A stretch of 64,000 bases of DNA from Flaccisagitta enflata (Eukaryota; Chaetognatha; Sagittoidea; Aphragmophora). Shown in pieces: positions 50,137 through 61,334 of the stretch (the stretch's first letter is position 1; every line of letters begins with the position of its first letter). The notes beneath the pieces are model-generated. The model worked only from the letters and a program-made list of their open reading frames with translations. It was not told the DNA's origin and searched no databases. A program made the translations under genes and the position numbers. Location: positions 18,166,001 to 18,230,000 of the forward strand of contig OZ231128.1 of the NCBI GenBank assembly GCA_965153355.1. Reading direction: 5' to 3'.

Positions 50137-50752
50137 CCGGGTGATCAGCCGGAATTGAGTAAATGTATGATGCCATTACTCCTAAATTACAAAAGCAAAA
50201 TTGTTGGAGATGGTCTAGAATTGAAGAGAATTGCTGAACGTTTGCTTATCTACAAAGAAATGTCCCCATAGTATCAAAGAAACAGCCTTCTCAGTTTTAT
50301 TTAAACTTAAGTCGTTTTGTAAAAGAGGTGCAGTTTCGAGCAAATTCCTCGTTTAATGTCAAGTCATTTCATTTGAGTAGAGATATCTTAGGTAAGAAAT
50401 TTTGGTTCTTACAATTTTACTTTCAAAATTGGTTTGATAACTCATCAATTTGGCACCAAATAATGGGGTTTCGCTCTACCCAATCAACAGATATACTTAA
50501 AACACCATCAATATTGAGTTAATGGGAAAAAGTTATTTGTCCAAGTTACTCCATTTTTGGCATAAATTCCAAATCTTGAAAAAAAGAATCTACAGCCATT
50601 ACTTGCATGCCTTTTGGGCTACATTATCCATCTTTGGCTTAGAGTAAACATTCATTAATTTTCTTTACAACACACCTTTGCCCAAATTTCAACTATCAGT
50701 TGTTTAGTCTCAGCGTCTGCAAAGATTTACTCAGTTCCGGCTGATCACCCGG
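50137..50752. mobile_element. 616-bp TIR element, CCGGGTGATCAGCCGG ends
   Basis: CCGGGTGATCAGCCGGAATT at the left and its inverse (TTACTCAGTTCCGGCTGATC, ACCCGG) at the right, TA on both sides. The end itself is nearly palindromic around TGATCA. Interior AT-rich, no transposase. Confidence 0.8.
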
Positions 50753-50846
50753 TAGAGCCCAAATCTTAACTCCAAAGTTGTTAGTGCTCAAAAAGCTCAA
50801 TTCTTAACTTTTCAGAAGCTTTTTTATTTATTGCTATATGGGGAAG

Positions 50847-50941
50847 ATAATCATAGTCTTTACAATGCGACGCGGGGAAGAAAATCGAAGGCAAGGGGGG
50901 GGGGATGAAATCAAAAGCGACTCAATCACATACACCCCTGT
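50847..50941 (-). mobile_element. hAT-like MITE right end
   Basis: GACGCGGGGAAGAAAATCGA, a poly-G run, ATGAAATCAAAAGCGACTCA and ATACACCCCTG. Left end lost. Confidence 0.65.
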
Positions 50942-51295
50942 TAGATAGACCTGTGTGAGGGAGGTGAGGGCACTAATCTGCAAACATATCTAGTACTCTG
51001 GTAAAACTAGAATTTTCTATCTGTTGATGTGTTTTTGTTTGCTTAGCTGAATTTTTGATAATTCTAAGATAGCTGTAAAGGGTCTGGGTTAAACACAAGC
51101 ACGAGCTCTTAAGGCTCTTGTCCTTATTCAAAATTTTGGTTGTAAACTCTAAAGTTATGTTGTCCATCTCGTACGGCGGGATGAGTAGCTCGTTTTTTGT
51201 TTTGTTTTGCAAAAATGATAATTAAGGAGAGTATCAAGCATACATCGCGAGGTTGCAAGGTTTTAACTTTTGTCTGTTAATTGCGCTTAAAGTAA

Positions 51296-51518
51296 AAAGG
51301 CCGGATACACAGCTACCCCAGTCGCGTGCGGGTGGGCAGGGGCTATACTTGAGGTCACTTGATCACTTGGGCAGGAGCAGTAAGGCCAAAGACCGCAAAA
51401 CCCCTAGAAAAGTAGTGTGACGGATGGACCGACGGACGGACCGATGGATGGGCCGACGGATGGGCCGAGGGACGGACCGACAAAGCGGGGTGAAGAGTCG
51501 GGTAGCACGCGACTAAAA
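51296..51518 (+). mobile_element. HP3 element, GTCGCG subfamily
   Basis: AAGGCCGGATACACAGCTAC, AGTCGCGTGCGGGTGGGCAG, TCACTTGGGCAGGAGCAGTA, a GACGGACCGATGG core, CAAAGCGGGG and the end AGTCGGGTAGCACGCGACTA with an A run. Confidence 0.85.
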
Positions 51519-51646
51519 AGACAATCCAATTCTCGTCTTTTTTGAACAATGATCAAATGACTCGTATATCATGCTTTTTTTAACACATCTTTTAATGACA
51601 GATATTGTTTTTCTGATCAAGGCCAAGCGCGCAATTGATGTTTTTT

Positions 51647-52137
51647 TAAGTCGCGTGCACGCGACTCTACAACCCACTCTGTTGGTCTGTCAGTCTGTAA
51701 CGCTTAGCTTTTTTTCGTCGTTTTACGTCATTTTAAATTATTAAAAGATAATTTAATTCAATTTACATTTAGTCTTAGTTTTTTGGTCTTTTGGTCTTTT
51801 ACAGACGCCTGTCAGACGGCTTCTACAGCTCACATGGTCTATTCAATTTCCTCACTTACAGTGGCGGTTGACACCTTAGGTGGATACATCTGGCGCCACC
51901 ATGGCGATTTTTCACCTTTAACACCTCCAACGGGCCAATTTTATATCAAAATTTCTACCCACCTAAGGTGTCAACCGCCACTGCAATTGTGAAAATTGAT
52001 TAAACCATGTGAGCTGTAGGGGGGGGCATGTAACACTTAGGGTCCCTCCTCTTCTCTTATTAGGGTCCCGTCTGTAGTCTTTTGGTCTAATGGTCTTAAC
52101 AACCGCACGCGACTGTAAGGTGTTGGCCTTGTTTTGA
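51647..52137 (-). mobile_element. HP3 element, GTCGCG subfamily, split by a TA element
   Basis: 3' hairpin GTCGCG-TGCA-CGCGAC at 51651, CTTAGCTTTTTTTCGTCG, TTTTACGTCATTTTAAAT and ATTTACATTTAGTC. It resumes at 52077 with TCTTTTGGTCTAATGGTCTT, AACCGCACGCGACTGTAAGG, TGTTGGCCTTGTTT. A close relative of the interrupted copy at 5571. Confidence 0.8.
51802..52074. mobile_element. 273-bp foldback, TA target
   Basis: Flanked by TA. Strong inner arms: CAGTGGCGGTTGACACCTTA-GGTGG near 51860 and its inverse near 51960-51983. TACAGCTCACATGGT is mirrored at about 52003. A short TGGCGCCACCATGGCG centre. Confidence 0.8.
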
Positions 52138-52348
52138 CTGATGTTCATTCATTTACCAAATTTATGATAGTCATTTTGTCCATCAGTCTTGGTTCTCTCC
52201 TGTTAAATTCAACGTACTGAAACCGAGAGTGTATGAGACTATGAGTGTGTCCGTCTGTTGGAAGGAAGTTGGTAACGGAAAATTTTCTTAACACGATATT
52301 TAAGGTTTTCTCTTTATTTCTTTATTTCTTTACATTTTTGTCGTAATT

Positions 52349-52395
52349 TCAGGCCTGTATATAATTGTCCCCCCCCCCCGCAGTATTCAACTCAG
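52349..52395. mobile_element. hAT-like MITE scrap
   Basis: CAGGCCTGTATATAATTGTC, a poly-C run and GTATTCAACTCAG: both ends with almost no interior. Confidence 0.55.
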
Positions 52396-52470
52396 ACCAA
52401 TGAAATTTTAACACAAAAAAGGTCAAATATAAAACGAGTGCGGAGAGAAATCATATGTATGGTGGATCGC

Positions 52471-52662
52471 ATCAAGAAAAAGACATTAATTTATGGGATA
52501 CACACACATGTACATTAATGGCAAAAGGAGTCAAAATTTTCGATCTATTAGGCCAGACAAGGAAATTTATAAACAATGATCTGGCTAGACAGATCGAAAA
52601 TTTTGACTACTTTCGCCATTAAAGTACATGTGTGTGTATCCCATAAGTCGATGTCTTTTCTT
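52471..52662. repeat. Palindrome with GGGATACACACACATGTAC arms
   Basis: AAGAAAAAGACATTAATTTA, TGGGATACACACACATGTAC, AATGGCAAAAGGAGTC and AAAATTTTCGATCT are mirrored in order to 52662. Likely a small foldback MITE. Confidence 0.75.
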
Positions 52663-54900
52663 ATTGAAATAGATTCCACATCAGTGTGAAGAAGCATTTG
52701 AGAGTAAAAGCTAAATACTTTTCATCAACTAGGTTACTACGTTACTATTTTGAAAATTTATCCCTGTCTTTTGAAGCCTTCATATGTTGTTAAGATGTTC
52801 TTAATTTTGAGGTGCCTGACCTTACGATGTTCCTAAAATGTTCTTAAAAACTAGGTTTCTACTAAAGAAAAGTAAAATATTCGAAATTCTGTCCCACTAC
52901 TGATTGTAGTATAAAGCCAACTGAAACCTCCTCAGTTAAAATTGGCAATTTTTACTCTGTTTCAAACTTGTTTTGAACGTTTCAGTGGCCCATTGCCCTA
53001 GATATGCGTTGCTTCGGATTCAGCTTCTAGTGTTTGATCGATCATGACGCAGCGACCATGACCATGAAGCTGACCCCATTAAATGATCGAAATGGGAAGG
53101 ATCTGAGTAATTAATTACATCGCGCTGTCTTTCTACTGTAGATGCGACCTCGTGCTCTCAACGCTATTACTTGGCGGTAAAAGAACGCTTGAATTTGTAG
53201 CCTTTGCAAGGCCGAAATTTAAGTGAATTTGCATATTGGAATCGATGTTTCCCTTTGATGAAGACAGGCGTTTATTTTGTCCCTGTAAAGATTAATTATG
53301 GTTTTTAGCATTCCTAGTTCTAACCAGAAAAGCGCCTGATATTCATCGGTAGGGCCCGATTTTCCTCAATTTTGTCTATTCCAAGTGATTTTCCTTTTTC
53401 AGTAAAATCAAGAGAAAATTACGCAATGGGTTGATAGAAAGTTACGCAATGGGTTGATAGAAAGTTACGCAATGGGATGATAGAAAATTACGCAATGGGA
53501 TGGGCGAGCTAATCAAGAAAATCAAGTTAACCTTTCATGCTTAAGACGGCAGATTATCTGCAGTTTAAGCCAAGGATTTAAGCAACGTCTTGTTGACGGC
53601 CATCCATCCGTCCATGACATATTTGATATAATTTGATTTGATAATCCCCAGTTTGGCCAGTATCAAATGCACCGCTATCACTGGTTTCGCGACCTGAAAA
53701 AGAGAAAGAGGACGGAAAGAAATACAGGGAATGATAGGAAAATAAGAAGTTAAAAAAAACTAAGAAGAGAGGGAAAGACAGAATACCTCGCCTCTGTTTT
53801 GACAAAGAACGAGAACAAAAAAACAGCATGTGCAAAAAATTTGGCAAAATTTTACTAAACAGTTTTAAATTGCTTTTAAATGATTTTTTAAATCAAAATG
53901 TAGCTTTGATATGAAGGTTGGTTAGTTTCATATATCTATTAGTCCTCAGGCAGCAAGAATTCATGAATTGAAATCAATGGAGGGGAGGAAAAGTCTATTT
54001 ATGGTGGTCATAGGAGAATAAAACAAAACAAAATTGAGACTTTCAAATTGTTTTATTTGATTTTCTACAATTGTTTTTAAGCCAATTTTGAGTGAGAATG
54101 ACTGTACTGCTTCTACAATGATTACCCCTCAATGAATTGACCACTTTGGGATACTTATTTGGATGTAATAGTAAGCTTAGTGATTGATATGCTCAGCTTT
54201 GTTTTACTTTGTTTTATCTGTGAAATGGGAGAGTTTGACCAGAGCATAATTCATTCCTTTGCCAACCAAGATTATTCTTATGAAAAACTACACATTCTAA
54301 CATCTGGTAAAACTAATTAGGAGAATACACCCTGAATTTTGTATTACTGGGCCATCAAAAAGTGTGGTTTTGTGCTTTTATGTTTTTGCCAAATTTTTTG
54401 CACATCCTGTAAGGCTGTTACAGACGAACGATTTTGGGGTACTTTTCGTTGAATAAACGATGTGTCTAGCTTTGTCTCTCATGGGAGTGTGTGAAGCGAC
54501 GAATTTTGCCCTTTTCGACTCGAGTATTGAGGCCGAACCGACGGGACGGGCGGACAAATTGTCCCATAGTAGGCATAAAATTTCAAGCTAAAAACGCATA
54601 GCACCAGTGAAAGATTCGGATAAGTGAATGAGGGGCTGTCTTAACTTGCTGTGTGTAAGTGGACAATGCTTGGTTCAAAGTAAAACATACTGCGCTTTTG
54701 AGTTTTAAATGTGTACTATTATCATAAATTTCTCAAGATCAAGAGACCGCAGCTAGTTTTAAATCCTCTGCCGCTGCTCCTGACGCTGCCGCTGCCATTG
54801 TTCATATGTTTTTTGCGTTTTCTGCCTTGTGCCCCTAGAGGGCCGCTAAAACAGAGAGCAAGAGGAAGGCAGAAGTACAACTTTTGCTAGTGATTTCTAT
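52663..54900. other. 2.2-kb stretch without a gene
   Basis: Mostly unique-looking sequence. Contains the TTACGCAATGGG tandem repeat (53409-53503). No exon or RNA gene supported. Confidence 0.5.
53409..53503. repeat. Tandem TTACGCAATGGG repeat
   Basis: Four near-identical copies of a 24-bp unit containing AAAGTTACGCAATGGGTTGA. TTACGCAA matches the C/EBP-PAR bZIP type of binding word. Confidence 0.85.
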
Positions 54901-55044
54901 GTAGATGATGACACAGGCACAGGCGCTTTATGATTTTCGATATAACAATGTGAAATTGGCGTCTAAACCGAAAGTTAAGACAGCTTATGGCCCCCCGAGG
55001 TGCCCTGAATCCTGGGATTCTCGCCATATTGGATGCCTACTAAC

Positions 55045-55215
55045 ATTAAGACGACTCTACACCTTGCCTTGTCGGTCGGTCGGTCCATCCGTCCATCTGT
55101 CTGTCCGTGCGTCCGTCTGTCCGTCCGTAACATTTCTGAATTGGGAGCGGTTTTCACATAACTGCTTCTGCCCAACGTCCGCGACGCTGTTGCCGTGTTT
55201 CCGGCCTTGTTCCTG
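55045..55215 (-). mobile_element. HP3 element, reverse copy
   Basis: GACGACTCTACACCTTGCCT, a GTCGGTCGGTCCATCCGTCC core and TAACATTTCTGAATTGGG. It ends CTGCCCAACGTCCGCGACGC, CCGTGTTTCCGGCCTTGTTC. Confidence 0.7.
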
Positions 55216-55517
55216 TCTCTCTTATCATTTTTGTGATGCCTGAAGCACTTTTGCAACGAGACCCACTTACTTATTTCTTCTTCATGCCTCTTTTTTGTTT
55301 TTTTCTTCGTTTCTAAATCGAAAAACAAAACAAAAAATGAAAATAAGTTTCTGGAATCGCTGCCAGTGACGATTTTTTTCTTTCACTCTATGTTTGTGAG
55401 ATAAACATTTGCAGCTTCCTAAATGTCGTTAGTGACGTTGGAGTCTCCATTAGAGAAAACAAAAACTACAGCGCCTACCAGATTTTAGTCGCGACTATTT
55501 ATAAATAGGGATGTAAA

Positions 55518-55775
55518 CTAACAAGGCCGGATACACGGCTACCTTAGTCGCGTGCGGGTGGGCAGAGAACGGCAACTAAGCGTGACGGAATTTATGCGGT
55601 TTTCTTTATGAGACCAGAGCGTATAAAGGGAAAACAAGGCAAATAAGCCAATAAGGTGCGACATGTTGATCGTCGTTTGACTATTCTTATGACCGACCAA
55701 CCGACCAGCCAACCGACGCCAACGGACACAGCCGGTTATGGAAGTGCTTTGTCAGAGACCTAGAGAGTGACAGAC
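55518..55775 (+). mobile_element. HP3 pair: GTCGCG start and GTGCG element
   Basis: AACAAGGCCGGATACACGGC and AGTCGCGTGCGGGTGGGCAG at 55530-55565. Then AAGCCAATAAGGTGCGACAT, TTGATCGTCG, GACCGACCAACCGACC and CACAGCCGGTTATGGAAGTG. The final hairpin is eroded. Confidence 0.6.
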
Positions 55776-55911
55776 AGTGATTGAGAGCTAGACAGCTATA
55801 GAGAGAAATAGTCGCGTAAGTGAACATTAATACCAATTCAGAAGATTTATGGTTCAAATTGGAGTGCTTTCAACTTTTTTTCTCTAAATTGCTTCAGAAC
55901 AGTCATTATTC

Positions 55912-56155
55912 AGGCCGACGTCATTCAGGCCCTCTTTATTCATTACCCTGTCAGTCCTGGCCCCTTGTTCATTATTCTGTCATCCGTTCCCCTTCTTCGT
56001 TTTCCCCTTCTTCGTTTCCCCTGTCATCCATTCCTCCGTCAGCAGTGCCTCCAGTGGCCTCCACCATGCCGACCCAAGCATGCCTGTCGATGTCAACCAT
56101 GTCAGCCATGACAAGCACCTTCACACATGTCTCAGCCGTGCAACGTTCCTATCAT
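55912..56155 (+). CDS. Weak exon candidate, frame uncertain
   Basis: Follows TTATTCAG. All three frames stay open for 60 or more codons and look Ser/Pro/Thr-rich (for example SSVSSASSGLHHADPSMPVD in one and PPSAVPPVASTMPTQACLSM in another). No clear donor before the MITE at 56163. Could equally be composition-driven non-coding sequence. Confidence 0.2.
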
Positions 56156-56162
56156 GCAAATA

Positions 56163-56543
56163 CAGTGGGAACTCGATTTAACGGTTCTGATGGGACCTGT
56201 AAATTTTGGCTGTTAAATCCGAGTGTTGTTAAATCGAATTCTATATTTCTACTATTGTTCTTTTTTAGTAGATGATTATTTTGAAAAAAAAAGCCAAAGA
56301 ATAAAACAAAATTAGAAACTATAAAACAGATATTAAAAGAAAATACTTTTTGTAAAGGATGACAAAAATTAATCATGTTTCAATATAAATAAAAATTTAT
56401 GATGGAAAATAGTTGAAGTAAGTTCAAAATTTTTACAAACATTAAATCACATTAATGACCATACTATATAATTGTTCATTAAATCCAAGGTTATTAAAAC
56501 CGAGGTCATTAAAACCGAAAAAATCCAAACTGAGGTCAAACTG
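56163..56543. mobile_element. 381-bp pogo-like MITE, second family
   Basis: CAGTGGGAACTCGATTTAAC at the left; ACCGAAAAAATCCAAACTGA and GGTCAAACTG at the right; TA on both sides. Internal GTTAAATCGAA and TTAAAACCGA words as in Tc1/pogo-type termini. AT-rich interior without coding frame. Confidence 0.75.
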
Positions 56544-56732
56544 TAGGACATTTTTGGGGAAAGAATCAAATGATGATGATCAAACTGTAACCTGTAGAAA
56601 AAATGTGCAACGATAATTTAAGAAAAAAAAACATTTAAGGATTCGATGGTTATGAAAAAATTGTGATGACATGGTTTGAGTGCGTTCTTATCATGAGCTT
56701 TATGATAAGGTCTTCTTATCATGCATTTTCAG

Positions 56733-56862
56733 GCTTCTCATTCCAGGATAGAAGTCTAGGCCCGCAAATCAGAGCCTCCGAGGTTGACAGCCATGATTCC
56801 GATTACTCCCAGACATTCTCATTCGCGCGCTCCGTCTGTCTGTCTCTGTCTGTGTGTCTGTT

Positions 56863-56866
<4 letters not shown>
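56733..56866 (+). CDS. Weak exon candidate
   Basis: After CATTTTCAG the phase-1 frame reads FSFQDRSLGPQIRASEVDSH and DSDYSQTFSFARS before a CT repeat. The composition is exon-like, but no partner exon, donor or family is clear. Confidence 0.25.

Positions 56867-56867
<1 letters not shown>

Positions 56868-56940
<73 letters not shown>
56868..56940. repeat. (CT)n microsatellite
   Basis: Pure CT run preceded by TGTCTGTCTCTG variants. Confidence 0.95.
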
Positions 56941-56943
<3 letters not shown>

Positions 56944-57011
56944 CTGATGAGGACGAGCCTTTACCGCTCGATTTTGGGAGTCGGTCAGATTGGAGGTTGG
57001 AGGGTCGCTGA

Positions 57012-59380
57012 GTTCGAGGGTCGGAGGGTCGGTAATTCCGAAGAAAGTGGTCAATCGGACAAGGAATTCCGGTCAGTCAATACGGTTTGGCCTTTGTTAC
57101 CTGGTGCCGCTGAATCCGAAGAAATTAACACTACAAAAGCCTAGAAAATCTCGGGACTTAACAATGCCTGCCGTCCAATCCGTTTTACCGTTGTATCTGG
57201 TGCCGAAAAGGCAGTTCTCCACTGTAATCATCATATAAACACAGTTTCCGTACAACAACACTTTCATTCCTGTCTCTGAAATTTCTTTTCACGTGCGCTA
57301 ACGCCGTGTCCGTTGGTGGATTGGACGGTTGGTCGATCGGGGGGTTGGTCGATCGGCAACGCATTTGTTCGACGATCCACAATGTACTTGTTTTTTTGTT
57401 TTTTTTTCATCAGAGCTCAGTAAAACTGCACTTCATTTCTATGGTGAATAGAATATGACTTCGATTTATTTTGTAATTCGCGAGTCGCGATGTTAAAAAA
57501 TCGTCATAAATGTCACCAACGAGGTATTCCATCAACAGGCAACGTTAGTATCTTATAATGAGAGCTTTGAGTGTTTAGTAATGGCTATGCCATTTGCGTA
57601 TTCGGCTTGCTAATTTCGCGAACGAAGAATGACTACCAAAATGAGGACCATAGAGAGATGTATTGACAACCATAAGAAACGATAGCGATGTAGAAGACGT
57701 CAAATCTGGTGGACAGAATGGTTAAACTCATAAATACACTTGCAAAAGGAAACGTTAGAAAAGTACAGAGACGCAATACTAAATCACGATAATACTACAA
57801 GAAATAGTTACCTTTTAGGCCTCACTGTAAAATACTGAATTGCTAGAGCAAACAATCGCTTATAGACTCAGGCATAACCATCTTTAAAAGTTACCATGTT
57901 GAAAGGTAAGTTGACCAGTACCAGAGAGTCAGGTCAAAGGTCTCTACTAGGACTAATCCCAGACCAATGAGGGCCCCGGATGCCAGAGGAGTAAGCTCGA
58001 ACGACCAACAAGTCAGAAGCTCAAGCCTAACGCGCTCACGGCAGGCGACTGCAGGCGCCATCCAAATAAGGAAATATTCATGCTTATGATGATAACGTAT
58101 GAAAAGATAGACAAAAGATCATATCATCTGAGGATTAGGTTTTGTAAGGGCTTCCTCAAAAGTGGCAGATCCAGTGGCACCTATCATGTTGGGTCTTAAA
58201 ATGTGCGTATTACCTGGAGAACACTAATCCAGAGCTTGGTTGACCCAATTTCAGTTGCGTGTTCAATGCTGCAAGCTTTGCCCAAAATATTACAAAAATG
58301 GCCTTTTGGCCATTTTGCTTATAAACCTATCTTAAAATTGGTGAAACCATGGTACAGCCATAAGTAGACCCTAATTAAGTTGTATACAAAAAATTTTGAA
58401 ATTTTGAAAATCTTGGGTATACTAAATTTGAAAAAAGCAGTTTTTTTTCCAGTATAGGTCAGAAAAAAATGATATCATTACCCCTTAATGTTGACCGATT
58501 TGGACAAAATTTTTGTTGGAGGTACTTCACATCATGGACTACCTCCATGTAAAATTTCATCCAAATCGGAGCACTTTAAGTGCCCAAAATTCTGTACGAC
58601 AATCAAAAATTGGAAAAAAAATGACTCTGAAAATCGTCTTTGAGCTGGTGGCATTGTCATATCAGGGCACACTTATTTTTTTTCCCTGACTTTTGTTATC
58701 TATGGTAGTATAGTGACAACGATATGACGATTCCATCATTAGGGTCCTTTTTCATTGCGAAATCACTTTGACACTCAAAAGAGACATCCTACATTGTCAT
58801 GCACACTTTTCGGTCAAAAAATTAATAACTTCAGAGAAGCATAAAAAGGGGACAGGCTCATTGTCTTTTTTTTCTCCCGCCTTAACCGTAGACAGCTAAA
58901 ATACCAAACCTGGTGTATCTGACGTTAAATTTGTTGCGCTTTCTATTTTTATGATCCCCACAGAGTTTTGCCCAAGCAATTAGCCATTATCGCGTTTCCT
59001 GTCCGACAAAAATTTGCTTTCGATTGTTTTCACGCGACGCTCATTCGGGCTCAAAATCATTTCAAAACGAGGTCTTTGGTTCAGCTCTTTTATTTGTTGT
59101 CGTTATATTCATCTGGGTGGTAATGGGTGGGAAGTTGACTTTTTTTTCACTTTTTTGTCCGTCGTCGATTGGGAATTTGAGCTCAGGTCTTCATTCTTTG
59201 GTGCTGTTTTACCAGGTGATTCTAAGTTGTTATGTTTTCTGGCCGGGAAATTTCCTGAACCCTATTGGTCAGTGGCTGGTTATCGTTTGCTCATGTATGT
59301 TGAGATGTGTCAAGCTTGGTAGGTAAACTGGCTTGATAAACATCAACGATGCAATTTTAAAAACATTTTCTTTCGGCCGG
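57012..59380. other. 2.3-kb stretch without a supported gene
   Basis: Includes an imperfect palindrome at 58496-58570 (GACCGATTTGGACAAAATTT and its inverse). Two overlapping open frames (59014-59326) are hydrophobic and T/G-rich with no motif, so I do not call them. Confidence 0.45.
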
Positions 59381-59384
59381 AAAG

Positions 59385-59601
59385 GAATTTACAAGGCTGG
59401 ATTCACGGCTACCAAAGTAGCGTACGTTTGGGCAGGAGCAGTGATGGAACATGCTAACTCAAACATTTGGGCTGGAGCAGTAATGCAAAAGACGCCCAAA
59501 AACGCCGTCAACGCTGAAAAAGGAAACCGTGTGACCGACTATCCGACCGACCGACCGACCAACATAGCGGGTTGAAGAGTCGCAAGCACGCGACTAAAAA
59601 G
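59385..59601 (+). mobile_element. HP3 element, GTCGCG subfamily
   Basis: ACAAGGCTGGATTCACGGCT, AGTAGCGTACGTTTGGGCAG, GGAGCAGTGATGGAACATGC, TTTGGGCTGGAGCAGTAATG, ACGCCCAAAAACGCCG, GACCGACCGACCGACC. Terminal AGTCGCA-AGC-ACGCGACT with AAAAA. Confidence 0.8.
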
Positions 59602-59749
59602 TAAGAGGAATAAAAGAAATAAAGAAAAAAACCCACGAGAATGAAAAAGTTAAGTAAGAAAACGAACAGTTGTGCAAAAACCGCCCACCAATTCAAAGAA
59701 GTTTAAGCGACGGACCTACCGGCAGAGCAACGTAATCGCAAATAAAAAA

Positions 59750-59990
59750 GAAAAGAAATGAAAAATGATAGAAGTGAAAAGAAGGGCAAAAAGGTCAAGT
59801 TGGACTCTGTGGGTGTCAAACGTTCGCGTCACCGACCAGCAGACCAACAGAGCCAGTAAAAGAAGTGCATTGGCGCAACTAAAAGGGAAAGAATAAAAAG
59901 AAATGAAAAAAAAAGAAGAAAGAAACGAAAGAAACGAAAGAAACGAAAGAAACGAAAGAAACGAAAGAAACGAAAGAAACAAAGAAGGGC
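59750..59990 (+). mobile_element. HP3-related piece and GAAAC repeat
   Basis: GGTGTCAAACGTTCGCGTCA, CCGACCAGCAGACCAACAGA, AGTGCATTGGCGCAACTAAA (59800-59882), then a (GAAACGAAA)n run 59925-59985. Confidence 0.55.
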
Positions 59991-60149
59991 AGAAAAATGA
60001 AAACAAAAATGTAAAAAAAAAAAAAAAAATTCTAAAGGAGGTTAAGGGCGGGGCAGAGGCGTCAAAAAACGTCGAAAATTTAAAAATGTGACGGACTGAC
60101 TGACGGACGGACGGACGGATCAAAAAGAATTATGTTATTGCGTGAAGCG

Positions 60150-60373
60150 GGGTCACTGTGTTGTTGCGGGCGGGTGGACAGGGGCCTCCAACTCGCATTC
60201 GCACCCCAACCCACCCCCAACACCCCAACCCACCCCCCAAACCCAAACCCACGGTCCCCACACTCAAACATACACAATAAGTATCTAAAACGCTCGTTTT
60301 TCAACTCGATGACCTCCGCCGGACCAACGGACGGACAAAGCCTCTAATAGAGTTGCGTGTCTGCAACTAAAAA
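60150..60373 (+). mobile_element. HP3 element, GTTGCG subfamily
   Basis: GTTGTTGCGGGCGGGTGGAC, a CACCCCAACCCACCCC-rich segment, ACACTCAAACATACACAATA, ACGGACGGACAAAGCC, TAATAGAG and the hairpin GTTGCG-TGTC-TGCAAC with TAAAAA. Confidence 0.8.
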
Positions 60374-60389
60374 CGCGCATTTTCGCTCC

Positions 60390-60434
60390 TGCGTGCGTGC
60401 GTGCGTGCATGCGTACGTGCGTGCGTGCGTGCGC

Positions 60435-60530
<96 letters not shown>
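60390..60530. repeat. (GCGT)n and (GT)n microsatellites
   Basis: GCGTGCGTGC run 60390-60433 followed by a GT run to about 60530. The CVCVCV and HTHTHT frames are artefacts. Confidence 0.95.
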
Positions 60531-60833
60531 TTGGATGGGGTGTGGAAGGGGGCAGAAGTGTCATGATACCATCGACTGGTCGATTGATCGGGTGGATTTT
60601 CTTTATTTCTAAAAAATCTTCATGATTCACCAAAACACAAAAGTATCGGGTCGATTTTTTGTCTTTCAAGAACCCTTCCAAACTCTAATTTTTCTCTCTT
60701 TGGGAGTCTCAAAAATATCAAGATTTTAGCATAAAATGGTCAATTGTGGCGATTCTGGTAGGAGTTTGAAAAAAAAAGCCTATATGAAAAAAATCGTTTT
60801 CACCCAAAGTATGATCCGCTGCCCAGAGTAAAA

Positions 60834-61028
60834 GAACAAGGCCGGATACATGGCTACCGAAGTCGCGTGCGGGTGGGCAGGGGCCATAGTTTGGGTCCTG
60901 AGCCGACTGGGCGAAGCAGTGGGGTAAAAAATCGTAAAAAAAAGTAAAATGGGCAGAGCAAACCGATAAACAAACCAGCTGGAAAGCAGGACAAAGTTGG
61001 GTTGTAAGTCGCGTGCTGCGACAAAAAA
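60834..61028 (+). mobile_element. HP3 element, GTCGCG subfamily
   Basis: AACAAGGCCGGATACATGGC, AGTCGCGTGCGGGTGGGCAG, GACTGGGCGAAGCAGTGGGG and the end AGTCGCGTGCTGCGACAAAA. The core tetranucleotide tract is nearly lost. Confidence 0.75.
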
Positions 61029-61252
61029 CAAAACCAACACCCTTAAGTGTGCGATCGTCCAAGACTAAGGAAAAAGTCCAAATATGAAATGACTTTAAAT
61101 GACTTGAAAGCATAAGCGGTGAAAAAAAGTTAACAGGGAACGATAGAGCGGGCGGGCCGGCGGGGAACCGGCGGGTGGATACGGCAGCCAGACCAAACCC
61201 ATAGCGGGTCGGGTCCCGGGTCGTGTGCTCCGTCATCCAAGAGATCCTTTTT

Positions 61253-61325
61253 ATGGTCAGCGGTACCCGATGCCCTGCTTGGAGTGATTAGCTGAAGAAG
61301 TAAAGTGAGAGCAGGGCAGCGACCA
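61253..61325 (+). mobile_element. Solo 5' block of family A/A2
   Basis: ATGGTCAGCGGTACCCGATG, then GCCCTGCTT and, after a 30-base loop, AGCAGGGCAGCGACC. Shows the stem conserved where the loop sequence is unrelated to other copies. The rest of the element is missing or replaced by 61335-61959. Confidence 0.7.
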
Positions 61326-61334
61326 AAGTGGCTA

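Noticed and set aside
51296-51518. HP3 element as a tRNA-derived SINE
   Set aside because: No recognisable A-box or B-box pair and no tRNA fold; the A-run is short and follows a hairpin.
59014-59326. Two overlapping hydrophobic open frames
   Set aside because: T/G-rich composition, no splice context, motif or family resemblance; the two frames are equally open.
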